DNA of 64,000 nucleotides from Saccharothrix espanaensis DSM 44229 (GCF_000328705.1 NC_019673.1:1488001-1552000); one strand, 5' to 3'; counted from the first letter of the stretch, positions 9,157-17,971 are shown. Notes: generated from the letters alone by a model not told the origin. Numbers and translations are program-made.

Positions 9157-9767
9157 CCCTGAACCGGCTCGTGCTGTGGCGGCACGGTGAGACCGACTAC
9201 AACGCGACCGGACGGATGCAGGGTCATCTGGACGTCGGACTGACCGAGACCGGCTGGAACCAGGCGCGCTTCGCCGTGCCGGTGCTGGCCGGGTTCGCAC
9301 CCGAGCTGGTGGTGGCCTCCGACCTGCGGCGGGCGCGCGACACGGCGACCGTGTTCACCACCGCCACCGGTATCGGGCTGCGGGTCGACGAGCGGCTCCG
9401 GGAGACCAACCTCGGCAAGTGGCAGGGCCTGACCTCGGACGAGATCGAGGTCGAGTGGCCGGGGATGCTCGACGAGTGGCGCTCGGACGCGACGCTCGCG
9501 CCGCCGGACGGCGAGAACCGGACCGAGGTCGCCGAGCGCGCGCTCGCCGTGGTCGAAGAGGTCGATCGGGAGTTCACCGACACCGTGCTGCTGTGCGCGC
9601 ACGGCGGTCTGATCAGCGCGTTGACCGGGCGGCTGCTGGACCTGCCGGTGGACCGGTGGTCGCTGCTCGGCGGTATCGGCAACTGCCACTGGACGGTGTT
9701 CACCCGGCGGCCCCGGGGTGACGGCCGGTGGCGGCTGTCGTCGTACAACGCCGGCACCACCCGGTGA
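9153..9767 (+). CDS. gpgP: Histidine phosphatase, probable glucosyl-3-phosphoglycerate phosphatase
   Basis: Branch-1 histidine phosphatase of 204 aa with the catalytic RHGETDYN near the N-terminus and the second histidine in CAHGGLIS. Its place between rsfS and octT matches mycobacterial Rv2419c, which dephosphorylates glucosyl-3-phosphoglycerate in the methylglucose lipopolysaccharide pathway. The family assignment is certain from motifs; the substrate rests on synteny. ATG 9153 overlaps the rsfS stop, and its own TGA overlaps the next GTG, so the three genes are translationally linked. Confidence 0.88.
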   Translation: MTLNRLVLWRHGETDYNATGRMQGHLDVGLTETGWNQARFAVPVLAGFAPELVVASDLRRARDTATVFTTATGIGLRVDERLRETNLGKWQGLTSDEIEVEWPGMLDEWRSDATLAPPDGENRTEVAERALAVVEEVDREFTDTVLLCAHGGLISALTGRLLDLPVDRWSLLGGIGNCHWTVFTRRPRGDGRWRLSSYNAGTTR

Positions 9768-10495
9768 GACTGCTCGTCCTCGGTGATTCGCTGACGTTCC
9801 ACGGTCCGCAGGGGCCGGTGCCCGCCGACAACCCACGGTTGTGGCCCAATGTGGCGGCGACCGCGCTGGGCGGCCACGCGGAGCTGGTGGCGGGGTTCGG
9901 GTGGACCGCCCGGGACGCCTGGTGGGCGTTGACGGGCGATCCGCGCGTCTGGTCGTTGTTGCCGCGCACGGACGTGCTCGTGCTCGCCGTGGGGCACATG
10001 GACACGTTGCCGTCGCCCTTGCCGACCTTCTTGCGGCAGGGCCTTCGCTACCTGCGCCCGGACGGGCTGCGCCGCCGGGCGCGGGACGCGTACCGGACGC
10101 TCCAACCTGGGCTTTCCCGGCTGTTCGGGGGTCGGCCGGTGGCGTTGCCGCCGCATCTGACGGTGCGGTACCTGGATTCGTGCGTTCGTTCCGTGCAGGC
10201 GTTCGAGCCGGACGTGCAAGCGGTCGGGATGACGCCGTCCGTGCACGTGTCCCCGGCGTACGCCAGCGTGCACACGGGACGTGCGGCGGCGGAGCGCGCT
10301 GTGCGGGCGTGGTCGTCGCGCACCGGCGTGCCGTTGTTGGACGTGCCTCCGATCGTCGGGGAACACGTGCGGTCACGGCGTGGCAACCCGGACGGTATGC
10401 ACTGGGGCTGGGAGGGTCACGCGCTGGTCGGCGCGGCGATGGCCGATCTCATCAGGTCCGTGGCGGTCAGCCATTCGGAGCCGGCCGAGCCGTAG
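9764..10495 (+). CDS. octT: SGNH hydrolase, probable diglucosylglycerate octanoyltransferase
   Basis: SGNH/GDSL-fold enzyme of 243 aa. The nucleophile serine is in LVLGDSLTFHG at the extreme N-terminus and the Asp/His pair in GNPDGMHWGWEGH near the C-terminus. Location directly after gpgP and before degV matches Rv2418c, characterised as OctT, which transfers octanoate to diglucosylglycerate at the start of methylglucose lipopolysaccharide assembly. GTG 9764 overlaps the gpgP stop (GTGA). Its TAG stop is also the first three bases of the degV -10 box. Confidence 0.85.
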   Translation: MRLLVLGDSLTFHGPQGPVPADNPRLWPNVAATALGGHAELVAGFGWTARDAWWALTGDPRVWSLLPRTDVLVLAVGHMDTLPSPLPTFLRQGLRYLRPDGLRRRARDAYRTLQPGLSRLFGGRPVALPPHLTVRYLDSCVRSVQAFEPDVQAVGMTPSVHVSPAYASVHTGRAAAERAVRAWSSRTGVPLLDVPPIVGEHVRSRRGNPDGMHWGWEGHALVGAAMADLIRSVAVSHSEPAEP

Positions 10496-10498
10496 TCT
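10493..10498 (+). promoter_or_regulatory. -10 box of degV, overlapping the octT stop codon
   Basis: TAGTCT begins with the TAG stop of octT and lies eight bases before the degV GTG, which has no ribosome site. A leaderless degV transcript is inferred. Confidence 0.5.
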
Positions 10499-10506
10499 CG
10501 GCACTC

Positions 10507-11346
10507 GTGTCCACCACGATCGTCACCGACTCCACGGCGTACCTGCCCGAGGGGTTCGCCGAGCGGCACGGCATCCGGGTCGTCCCGCTGCACGTCGCGG
10601 TGGACGGCCGGAGCAGGTTGGACGGGGTCGACTTCGGCCCGGCGGAACTCGCCGCGGCCCTCGGGGACCACCGCCGGGTCACCACGTCCCGGCCCACTCC
10701 GGGCGAGTTGGCCGAGGTGTACCGCTCGGTGCTGGCCGACGGCGCGGACGGGATCGTGTCGGTGCACCTGTCCCGTGAGCTGTCCGGGACGTGGGAGGCG
10801 GCGCGGCTGGCCGCCGAGGAGGTCGATCCCGACCGGATCCGGGTGGTCGACTCGCGGGCGACCGGGATGGGCCTGGGCTTCGCGGCGCTGGCCGCGTGCT
10901 CGCCCCCGGACGGCGTGCTCGCCGAGCGGGCCGCGGCGGACGCGGCCGCGCGGATCCGGATGTTCTTCTGCGTGGAGACCTTGGACCACCTGCGGCGCGG
11001 CGGTCGGATCGGTGCGGCGGCGGCTCTGGTGGGCACGGCGCTGGCGGTCAAACCCCTGCTGCACGTGGACGACGGCCGGATCGTGCCGTTGGAGAAGGTG
11101 CGCACCACGAGCCGGGCGATCGGCCGGCTGGTCGACCTCGCCGCGACCGCGGCCGGGTCCGGCCCGGTGGGTCTGGCGGTGCACCACCTGGCCGCCCCGG
11201 AGCGGGCGGCCGAGTTGGCGACCCGCCTGGACGAGCGGGTCCCGGGGTCGACCGGTTGCCTGATCTCCGAGGTAGGAGCGGTGATCGGGGCGCACACCGG
11301 GCCCGGCGTCATGGGGGTCGTGGTCCTGCCCGGCGGCTACGAATAG
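10507..11346 (+). CDS. DegV family fatty-acid-binding protein
   Basis: DegV/EDD-fold protein of 279 aa. Members of this family bind one long-chain fatty acid and, in Firmicutes, hand it to fatty-acid kinase. TDSTAYLP, VTTSRPTPGEL, VHLSRELSGTW and VETLDHLRRGGRIG follow the family order. No FakA-like kinase gene is in the window. It corresponds in position to Rv2417c. GTG 10507 gives the standard N-terminus VSTTIVTDST; its linkage to octT suggests, but does not prove, a role in lipid supply for the octanoylated glycolipid pathway. Confidence 0.9.
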   Translation: MSTTIVTDSTAYLPEGFAERHGIRVVPLHVAVDGRSRLDGVDFGPAELAAALGDHRRVTTSRPTPGELAEVYRSVLADGADGIVSVHLSRELSGTWEAARLAAEEVDPDRIRVVDSRATGMGLGFAALAACSPPDGVLAERAAADAAARIRMFFCVETLDHLRRGGRIGAAAALVGTALAVKPLLHVDDGRIVPLEKVRTTSRAIGRLVDLAATAAGSGPVGLAVHHLAAPERAAELATRLDERVPGSTGCLISEVGAVIGAHTGPGVMGVVVLPGGYE

Positions 11347-11431
11347 CCGGTTGTCCACAGCCCCGGAACTCCGTCCACAGATTTGAGATCGACGCTGGGC
11401 ACACTGCTCCGACCGGCCTAATGTCGATCAC

Positions 11432-12145
11432 ATGTTCGACGAGAAACCGGATACCACGGCAACCCGCCTCGACGCGCTGATCGCCCGGAACCAGGGCCGG
11501 CATCGCGTCGACGAGCCCCCGCTGGTCGTCTTCGCCTCATCGTCCGGCGGGGCGGACCCGCCCGGCCGGTGGCGCGCGCTCCTGCGCCGGTGGCGGCCGG
11601 GTCCCGCGTTACCCCGCCGCCCGATCGTCTTCGGCGGCGTGCTGGCCGGCGTGGCGCTGGCGGTCGCGCTCAGCCTCTGGTGGCAACGGCCCGAACCCGA
11701 GTCGCCGCCCGCCCTGCCGCTCGCCGCGGAGGTGAGCAGGCTCCCGGAGCAGGTGGTCGTCAACGTCGTGGGCGAGGTGCCCAGACCCGGCCTGGTGACG
11801 GTCACCAGCGGTGCCCGCGTCGCCGAGGCCGTCCACGCGGCCGGCGGCCCCAACCCGGGTGCCGACCTCAGCGGGCTCAACCTGGCCCGTCGTGTCTCCG
11901 ACGGCGAGCAGATCGCCGTCGGCATCCCGCCCCAGAACCCAGAGGACCACCGGCAACCGATCAACCTCAACACCGCGACGAAGGAACAACTGGACGGGCT
12001 TCCCGGCGTGGGACCCGTGACGGCACAACGGATCGTGGACCGCCGCCTGAAACGCGGCCCGTTCACCTCCATCGACCAGCTCGGCGAGATCGAAGGGATA
12101 GGTGAAGCCAAACTGGCCAAGCTCGGCGACCTGGTCCGCCTCTGA
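11432..12145 (+). CDS. comEA: ComEA-like DNA-binding protein
   Basis: Membrane-anchored double-stranded DNA receptor of the DNA-uptake machinery, 237 aa. It has a charged cytosolic N-terminus, a single membrane segment at about residues 67-83, an SLBB domain (VVVNVVGEVPRPGLVTV onward) and a C-terminal helix-hairpin-helix pair with LNTATKEQLDGLPGVGP. It is followed by comEC, its usual channel partner. Codon 60 is TTA (11609-11611), very rare at this GC content and therefore possibly dependent on a bldA-type leucine tRNA. Confidence 0.92.
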   Translation: MFDEKPDTTATRLDALIARNQGRHRVDEPPLVVFASSSGGADPPGRWRALLRRWRPGPALPRRPIVFGGVLAGVALAVALSLWWQRPEPESPPALPLAAEVSRLPEQVVVNVVGEVPRPGLVTVTSGARVAEAVHAAGGPNPGADLSGLNLARRVSDGEQIAVGIPPQNPEDHRQPINLNTATKEQLDGLPGVGPVTAQRIVDRRLKRGPFTSIDQLGEIEGIGEAKLAKLGDLVRL

Positions 12146-12349
12146 CCGACACCGAACCCGTTCCGCCCCAACCATTCCGCCTCAATTATTCCGTTCCGAC
12201 CGTCCGCTCCCATCCATGCGATTCGTTCCGTTCCGACTCCGGTCGATCCCAACCCGGTCGACCCCGTTTGCACCATCGCACCCCGGCCACAGCTCGACCC
12301 GTCCGATGAACCGATCTGTCCACAACGGACACCAAGCAGGAGGTACCCG

Positions 12350-12445
12350 ATGACACGACAAGGGCCGCGATCCCGTGGCGTCCGCCGAACGCACCACCAC
12401 TCCAGGGGCGCCGACCACAGCCCTGAACGGCGCACCGGGCCGTGA
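12350..12445 (+). CDS. Small basic ORF translationally coupled to comEC
   Basis: A 31-codon frame preceded by a near-perfect AGGAGGT ribosome site five bases before the ATG, one of the strongest initiation sites I saw here. It runs to a TGA overlapping the comEC GTG (GTGA). The predicted peptide is Arg/His-rich and starts MTRQGPRSRG. comEC itself has no ribosome site, so ribosomes finishing this ORF would be the natural source of comEC translation. No homology is recognised; it may act only as a coupling leader. Confidence 0.5.
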   Translation: MTRQGPRSRGVRRTHHHSRGADHSPERRTGP

Positions 12446-14739
12446 GTTCCCGTGCCTACCTGGTACCCGCGGCGCTGGCGGTCTGGTCGACCGCACTCGC
12501 CGGCTTGCTCTGGGTGTGGTGGGCGGGCGTGGTCGTCGGTCTCGCTCTGGCAGCGGTGGGCGGTGTCGCCCTCCGCCGGTGGCGGCCCGCCGCGGTCGCG
12601 ATCGCGGTGGTCGGGCCGGTGGCGGCGTGCTGGATCGGCGCGCAGGTGCACGAGTCGGCGCACCACCCGCTTCGTTCGGCGGCCGGGCACGGCGGCCTGA
12701 CGGCGTTGCGCCTGGAGCTGGACGACCGGCCGCGTGGTCTGCGGACCGCCGGGTTCGGGTCGCGCCCCGAGGGCGTCGACCTGGTCCTCGTCCGGGCGGT
12801 GGTGGTGGACGACGGCGGCCGGGTGGTGGTGCTCGCTCCGGCCTCGGCCTGGCGGGAACTGCTTCCCGGACAACAGGTCCTGGCTCGCGGCACGCTCGCA
12901 CCGGCCAAATCCGGTGAGCTGACCGTCGCGATGCTCCGGGTGCGAGGTCCGCCGCGCGAGGTCACTCCGGCACCCGTGTGGCAGCGGGCGGCGGAGGCGT
13001 TGCGGGCGGGGCTGCGGGACGCGAGCGGCACGCTCGACCCGGAGCCGGCCGGGCTGCTGCCCGCGCTGGTCGTCGGCGACACGTCGGGTCTGACACCCAG
13101 GGTGGTGGACGAGTTCCGCACCTCGGGCCTGGCCCACGTGCTGGCGGTGAGCGGGGCGAACCTGGCGATCCTGTGCGGCGCGGTGCTGTTGTTGTTGCGG
13201 CTGCTGCGGTTCGGGCCGCGCGGGTGTGCCGTGGGCGGGATGGCGGCGCTGGTCGGGTTCGTGGTGCTGGCCGGTCCGGAGCCGAGCGTGCTGCGGGCGG
13301 CGGTGATGGGCGCGGTGGCACTGCTCGCGCTGGTGCTGGGGCGGGAGCGGTCGGCGTTGCCCGCGTTGGCCGCCGGGGTGGTCGTGCTGGTGCTGCACGA
13401 TCCCCAGCTCGCGGTGGATCCGGGGTTCGGGCTGTCCGTCGTGGCCACGGCCGCGCTGGTGTTGCTCGCGCCGCGGTGGTCCGGCCTGCTGCGCGACCGG
13501 GGCGTGCCGGTCGGGGTGGCCGAGGCGTTGGCGGTGCCGGCGGCGGCGCACCTCGCCACGGCTCCGCTGGTCGCCGGGATCTCCGGCCAGGTGAGCCTGG
13601 TCGCGGTCGTGGCGAACCTGTTGGTGGCCCCGGTGGTGGCACCGGCGACGGTGCTCGGGGTGCTGGCGGCCGTGGTGGCGCAGGTCCACCTCGACACGGC
13701 GCGGTTCGTGGTCGAGGTGGCTGGGCCGGCCGCGTGGTGGCTGATCGCGGTCGGCCGGCGGGCGGCGGCGGTGCCCGGTGCGGCGGTGGCGTGGCCCGAG
13801 GGCTGGACGGGCGGGCTGCTGCTGGTCGGGGCGGTGCTGGTGGCGTACGGCGTGTTCCGGCTGCGGCGGCTGCGGGTGTTGCTCGTCGCGGTCGCCGCCG
13901 GAGCGGTCGTCGTGCTGGTGCCGGTCGGGGTCGTCGTGCCGCGCTGGCCGGTGCCTGGCTGGGCCGTGGTGGCGTGCGACGTCGGCCAGGGCGACGCGGT
14001 CGTCCTGGCCACGGCCGAACGCGACCGGGCGGTCCTGGTCGACACCGGGCCGGATCCGGCCCCGGTGTTGGCCTGCCTGAGCCGGCTGGGCGTGCGGCGG
14101 GTGCCGCTGGTGGTGCTGAGCCACCTGCACGCCGACCACATCGGCGGGCTGGCGGCGGTGTTGGCGGAACGGGGTGTCGGCGCGGTGGCCGTGGGGCCGT
14201 CGCGGCAGCCGGAGTGGGCGTGGAAGGAGGTCGTGGCGCTGGCGCGGGGTGCCGGGGTCGAGCTGGTCGAGCTGGCGGTCGGACAGCGGTTGAGCTGGCC
14301 GGGGCTGGAGCTGGACGTGCTGGGGCCGCGGGCGGTTCCGCGCGGGGACGAGAACACGGCGGTCAACGACGCGTCGGTGGTGGTGCGGGCGACCACGGTG
14401 GCCGGGCGGGTGCTGCTGACCGGCGACGTCGAGCTGGCCGGGCAGGCGGCGCTGCTCGGCGGGCACGTCGACCTGCGGGCGGACGTGCTCAAGGTGCCGC
14501 ACCACGGGTCGCGGTACTCGTCGCCGGAGTTCCTCGCGGCGGTGCGGCCGCGGGTCGCGCTGGTCAGCGTCGGGGCGGGCAACCGCTACGGCCACCCCAG
14601 CGGGGTGCTGGTCGACGCCCTGGAACGGCACGGGGCGTGGCTGCTGCGCACCGATCGGGACGGCGACACCGCCGTCCTGCCGGGCCCGGACGGGCCACGG
14701 GTCGTCCGGCGCGGCGACCCGTTGGACGACGGCGGCTGA
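12442..14739 (+). CDS. comEC: ComEC/Rec2 DNA-uptake channel protein
   Basis: Polytopic membrane channel thought to pass single-stranded DNA into the cytosol, 765 aa. Order: two N-terminal helices, an OB-like DUF4131 region (about 50-170), the competence domain with HVLAVSGANLAIL and many hydrophobic helices (about 200-500), then a metallo-beta-lactamase domain with SHLHADHIGG and VPHHGSRYSS (about 515-740). The last may degrade the non-transported strand. GTG 12442 overlaps the stop of a well-initiated small ORF. Many actinobacteria carry comEA-comEC without proven competence. Confidence 0.94.
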   Translation: MSSRAYLVPAALAVWSTALAGLLWVWWAGVVVGLALAAVGGVALRRWRPAAVAIAVVGPVAACWIGAQVHESAHHPLRSAAGHGGLTALRLELDDRPRGLRTAGFGSRPEGVDLVLVRAVVVDDGGRVVVLAPASAWRELLPGQQVLARGTLAPAKSGELTVAMLRVRGPPREVTPAPVWQRAAEALRAGLRDASGTLDPEPAGLLPALVVGDTSGLTPRVVDEFRTSGLAHVLAVSGANLAILCGAVLLLLRLLRFGPRGCAVGGMAALVGFVVLAGPEPSVLRAAVMGAVALLALVLGRERSALPALAAGVVVLVLHDPQLAVDPGFGLSVVATAALVLLAPRWSGLLRDRGVPVGVAEALAVPAAAHLATAPLVAGISGQVSLVAVVANLLVAPVVAPATVLGVLAAVVAQVHLDTARFVVEVAGPAAWWLIAVGRRAAAVPGAAVAWPEGWTGGLLLVGAVLVAYGVFRLRRLRVLLVAVAAGAVVVLVPVGVVVPRWPVPGWAVVACDVGQGDAVVLATAERDRAVLVDTGPDPAPVLACLSRLGVRRVPLVVLSHLHADHIGGLAAVLAERGVGAVAVGPSRQPEWAWKEVVALARGAGVELVELAVGQRLSWPGLELDVLGPRAVPRGDENTAVNDASVVVRATTVAGRVLLTGDVELAGQAALLGGHVDLRADVLKVPHHGSRYSSPEFLAAVRPRVALVSVGAGNRYGHPSGVLVDALERHGAWLLRTDRDGDTAVLPGPDGPRVVRRGDPLDDGG

Positions 14740-14808
14740 ACACGGCCGCCGGGATGACGAACGAGCCGGCCCGGTCGCGCGACCGGGCCTACCGAGAGGA
14801 GCACGATC

Positions 14809-15261
14809 ATGAGTGACACGAACATCTGGGTCCGGCTGCACACCGGCTGGTCGCCGCGCGAACTCGGGTGGGCGCTGTGGCAACCCGGCTATGCCGCCCA
14901 CCCGTGGCCGGACGCGGAATTAAGGCCGTCGTTCGAGTTCTTCGTCTGCGAGGACCTGCCGATCGGCGGCCGGGGGATCGTGGCACGGGCGACCGTCACG
15001 AAAACCGTGGGCACCATGTCGGTCTCGTCGCCGCAGGAGGCGTACCAGGAGATCGCGGACGCGCTGTTCGACGACGTCCTGGCGATCGCGCCGGAGGACT
15101 GGCGGGCGAACCGGTACAACGGGCACAAGACGGCGTCGCCGTGGCCGCAGCAGCTCACCGCGTGGCGGGCCGAGACCGAGGAGATCGGGCCTTACCTGCT
15201 GCCCGAACTCTCGTCGTTCCCGCGCACCGGGTGGCTGCGGCTGCCGGACACCGCTTTGTGA
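14809..15261 (+). CDS. Hypothetical protein with a TTA codon
   Basis: A 150-aa soluble protein rich in Trp, Pro and Glu, with no signal peptide or membrane segment and no family I recognise. It is a real gene by its GAGGAG ribosome site 8 bases before the ATG and normal codon use. Codon 38 (14920-14922) is TTA, rare in such genomes and typical of genes expressed late in development. It lies 69 bp after comEC and converges on the ThrC-family gene, so it may be the last gene of the comEC unit. Confidence 0.75.
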   Translation: MSDTNIWVRLHTGWSPRELGWALWQPGYAAHPWPDAELRPSFEFFVCEDLPIGGRGIVARATVTKTVGTMSVSSPQEAYQEIADALFDDVLAIAPEDWRANRYNGHKTASPWPQQLTAWRAETEEIGPYLLPELSSFPRTGWLRLPDTAL

Positions 15262-15339
15262 CCGGTGGTCCGGCGCGGCCGGCCCGCGTGCGACGTGCCT
15301 TCGACAGGCGGTCGTGGCGCGCGAGCCGGCCGGGCGCGG

Positions 15340-16602
15340 TCAGTCCTTCAGCGCGTTCAGCACGGCCTCGGCCGAGGGCGGGACGTTGGCGCGGGGACCG
15401 ACGCGGTCGCCGAGGGCATCGAGGGTCTTCAGGCCGTCGCCGGTGATCAGCAGCACCGTCTCGGCGTCCGGGTCGAGCCGGCCGGTCTCGATGAGCTTCT
15501 TCGCCGTGGCGACGGTCACGCCGCCGGCGGTCTCGGCGAAGATGCCCTCGGTGCGCGCCAGCAGGCGGATGCCCTCGACCACTTCCTCGTCGGTGACGTC
15601 CTCGATCGCGCCGTTGGTGCGGCGGACCGCGTCCAGCACGTACGGGCCGTCGGCCGGGGCGCCGATCGCCAGCGAGCGGGCGATGGTGTCCGGGCGGACC
15701 GGGGTCACCACGTCCTGACCGGACTTGAACGCCGCCGACACCGGCGAGCAGCCGGTGGCCTGGGCGCCGAACACCTTGTACGGGGTGGCGTCGACCAGGC
15801 CGAGCTCGCCGAACTCGCGGAAGGCCTTGTCCACCTTGGTCAGCTGGGAGCCGGACGCGATGGGCACCACGATCTGGTCGGGCAGCCGCCAGCCCAGCTG
15901 CTCGGCCACCTCGTAGCCCAGGGTCTTGGAGCCCTCGGCGTAGTAGGGGCGGACGTTGACGTTGACGAACGCCCAGTCCTCGTGCTCGGCGGCCAGTTCC
16001 TGCGCGAGGCGGTTCACGTCGTCGTAGTTGCCGTCGACGGTGATCAGGTTGCCGCCGTAGACGGCGGTCATGAGGATCTTGGCCTGCTCCAGGGAGGAGG
16101 GCACCAGCACGACCGACTGCCAGCCGGCGCGGGCCGCGGCGGCGGCGACGGCGTTGGCCAGGTTGCCGGTGGAGGGGCAGGCCAGGACCTTGAAGCCCAG
16201 CTCGCGGGCGGCCGCGAGGGCGACGCCGACGACGCGGTCCTTGAACGAGTGGGTGGGGTTGCCGGTGTCGTCCTTCACCCAGACCTTGCGCACGCCCAAG
16301 GCCTTGGCGAGGCGGTCGGCCTCGACCAGGCGGGTGGCGCCGGGGTTGGTGTTGGGGTGCGACTCGACGTTCGAGGGCACCGGGAGCAGGCCGCGGTAGC
16401 GCCAGATCGACCGTGGGCCGGCCTCGATGTCCTCGCGGCGGACGCGGCCGAAGTCGTAGGCGACTTCCAGCGGCCCGAAACACTCGAGACAGGCGTATTC
16501 CGGGGCCAGCGGAGTCTGGTGACCGCATTCACGGCACGACAGGGCGCGAGCCGGACCGAGGTCGAAGGAGGTGGTGGCCGAAGGCACACTGACAGCAGTC
16601 AT
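15340..16602 (-). CDS. thrC: Threonine synthase family PLP enzyme (SAM-riboswitch controlled)
   Basis: Fold-type II PLP enzyme of 420 aa acting on O-phosphohomoserine. An N-terminal zinc ribbon (CRECGHQ, CLECFG) precedes the PLP lysine motif PTHSFKDRVV and the phosphate-binding loop region CPSTGNLANAVAA. It is the long zinc-ribbon form and stands alone, not beside hom and thrB. ATG 16602 has GAGGAG 10 bases upstream, and this site is part of a SAM-I riboswitch (16616-16727). That control points to methionine metabolism, so it may make homocysteine rather than threonine; I recall reports of ThrC-like homocysteine synthases in Streptomyces. Fold and substrate class are sure; the product is open. 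Confidence 0.9.
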   Translation of the reverse strand: MTAVSVPSATTSFDLGPARALSCRECGHQTPLAPEYACLECFGPLEVAYDFGRVRREDIEAGPRSIWRYRGLLPVPSNVESHPNTNPGATRLVEADRLAKALGVRKVWVKDDTGNPTHSFKDRVVGVALAAARELGFKVLACPSTGNLANAVAAAAARAGWQSVVLVPSSLEQAKILMTAVYGGNLITVDGNYDDVNRLAQELAAEHEDWAFVNVNVRPYYAEGSKTLGYEVAEQLGWRLPDQIVVPIASGSQLTKVDKAFREFGELGLVDATPYKVFGAQATGCSPVSAAFKSGQDVVTPVRPDTIARSLAIGAPADGPYVLDAVRRTNGAIEDVTDEEVVEGIRLLARTEGIFAETAGGVTVATAKKLIETGRLDPDAETVLLITGDGLKTLDALGDRVGPRANVPPSAEAVLNALKD

Positions 16603-16615
16603 CGCGAGGTATCTC

Positions 16616-16727
16616 CTCATCTTTCCCGCGTCGCGGGTCGGAATTGGCACCGTGGTCGTCGCAGCGGACGCTGCGCGACGGGTTGCCGGGGCTTCTTCGG
16701 GCCGATCCCTCTGCCCCTCTGGATGAG
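16616..16727 (-). ncRNA. SAM-I riboswitch (S-box leader)
   Basis: On the minus strand every conserved SAM-I element is present in order: P1 5' arm CTCATC, AGAGGGATCGGCCC, GAAGCCCCGGCAACC, a P3 hairpin GTCGC...GCGAC, GGTGCCAATTCC, a P4 hairpin CCCGC/GCGGG, then GAAAGATGAG closing P1. The 3' arm of P1 shares GAG with the GAGGAG ribosome site, so SAM binding should hide the site and block translation of the ThrC-family gene. No terminator hairpin follows, which also favours translational control. Confidence 0.93.
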
Positions 16728-16826
16728 CGGTATTCAGTTGTGGCGTCCAACTTACGGCACGATCCCGACCGGCAGCCAGATCCGTCCACCATCCGGACGC
16801 GATCCGGGGCGTGGGAGGATCGCTCC

Positions 16827-17807
16827 GTGAGCGCGTCCGCAGTCACTCCAGACCCCGTGCACCTGGTTCTCGGCGAGGAAGAGTTGCTGGTCGAGCGCGC
16901 GTTGCGCGGCGCGCTGGCGGTGGCTCGCAAGGTCGACCCGCAGGCCGACCTGACCAGGGTCAAGGTGACTGATCTCACCCCTCCTGAGCTGGCAGAACTG
17001 GTGAGTCCGTCGCTGTTCGCCGAGGGGCGGGTGATCGCCTTGGAATCCGCGCAGGAGGCCGGCAAGGAGATCGCCGAGGCGGTCATGGCCTACGCCAAGG
17101 CGCCGGCCGACGGGGTGACCCTGATCGTCGTGCACACCGGCGGCGGGCGCAGCAAGGTGGCCAAGGAACTGCCCGCCGCGCTGCGCAAGGCCGGGGCGGT
17201 GGTGACCGAGTGCCCGAAGATCACCAAGGCGGCGGACCGCGAGGCGTTCGTGCGCAACGAGATCCGTGCCGCGGGCGGCAAGGCCGACCCGGAGGCGGTC
17301 GGGGCGCTGATCGAGGCGATCGGGTCGGACCTGCGGGAGCTGGCGGCGGCGGCGTCGCAGCTGGTGTCCGACACCGGTGGCAAGGTCGACGCGGACGCGG
17401 TCCACCGCTACCACCGGGGGCGGGCCGAGGTGACCGGGTTCGCGGTGGCCGAGAAGGCCGTGATGGGCGACCGGGGCGGGGCGCTGGAGGCGTTGCGCTG
17501 GGCGACCCAGACCGGCGTGCCGCACGTGCTCGTTGCGGACGCGTTGGCGGACGCGGTGCGGACCATCGCGCGGGTGTCGGCCGTGGGGCGGGGCGACCCG
17601 TTCAAGCTGGCCGGCGAGCTGGGGATGCCGCCGTGGAAGGTGAAGAAGGCGCAGGGGCAGGCGCGGGGCTGGGACGGTGACGGGCTGGCCGCCGCCATGT
17701 CGGTGGTCGCGGGCCTCAACGCGGACGTGAAGGGCGTGGCCGCCGACTCTGGCTACGCCCTGGAGCGGGCCGTGCTGAAGATCGTCGCGGCGTACGGGCG
17801 GCGTTGA
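16827..17807 (+). CDS. holA: DNA polymerase III delta subunit
   Basis: Clamp-loader subunit that opens the beta sliding clamp, 326 aa. The N-terminal domain contains VHLVLGEEELLVERAL, the AAA+-like middle contains ESAQEAGKEIAEAVMAYAK and TLIVVHTGGGRSK, and the C-terminal collar ends GYALERAVLKIVAAYGR. These are the order and spacing seen in actinobacterial HolA. GTG 16827 has GGGAGGAT 6 bases upstream; the longer frame upstream crosses the divergent riboswitch and is not coding. It converges on rpsT, as in mycobacteria. Confidence 0.93.
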   Translation: MSASAVTPDPVHLVLGEEELLVERALRGALAVARKVDPQADLTRVKVTDLTPPELAELVSPSLFAEGRVIALESAQEAGKEIAEAVMAYAKAPADGVTLIVVHTGGGRSKVAKELPAALRKAGAVVTECPKITKAADREAFVRNEIRAAGGKADPEAVGALIEAIGSDLRELAAAASQLVSDTGGKVDADAVHRYHRGRAEVTGFAVAEKAVMGDRGGALEALRWATQTGVPHVLVADALADAVRTIARVSAVGRGDPFKLAGELGMPPWKVKKAQGQARGWDGDGLAAAMSVVAGLNADVKGVAADSGYALERAVLKIVAAYGRR

Positions 17808-17909
17808 GGTCGTGGCGTTGAACCCGACCCAGTGAGGCCGACTGTTGAGGCGGGCGCTGCCGACGCGTGTGGTGTCTGCGGCGCGGGCGGTGCTTTGTGC
17901 GGGAAAGGC

Positions 17910-17944
17910 GAAGCGCCGCGCCCTCAGGGGAGGGGCGGCGCTTC
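17910..17944. terminator. Bidirectional hairpin between holA and rpsT
   Basis: Perfect 10-bp inverted repeat GAAGCGCCGC / GCGGCGCTTC, extended by G-C pairs around a short loop, between two converging genes. There is no strong T-run, as is common for actinobacterial terminators. Confidence 0.65.
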
Positions 17945-17971
17945 GGGAAGGCCTGCGTCAGATCCGGGTGA

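Noticed and set aside
15277-15331. Terminator hairpin between the hypothetical gene and the ThrC-family gene
   Set aside because: Only a 7-bp GGCCGGC dyad with a loop of about 40 nt and no T-run; too weak in DNA of this composition.
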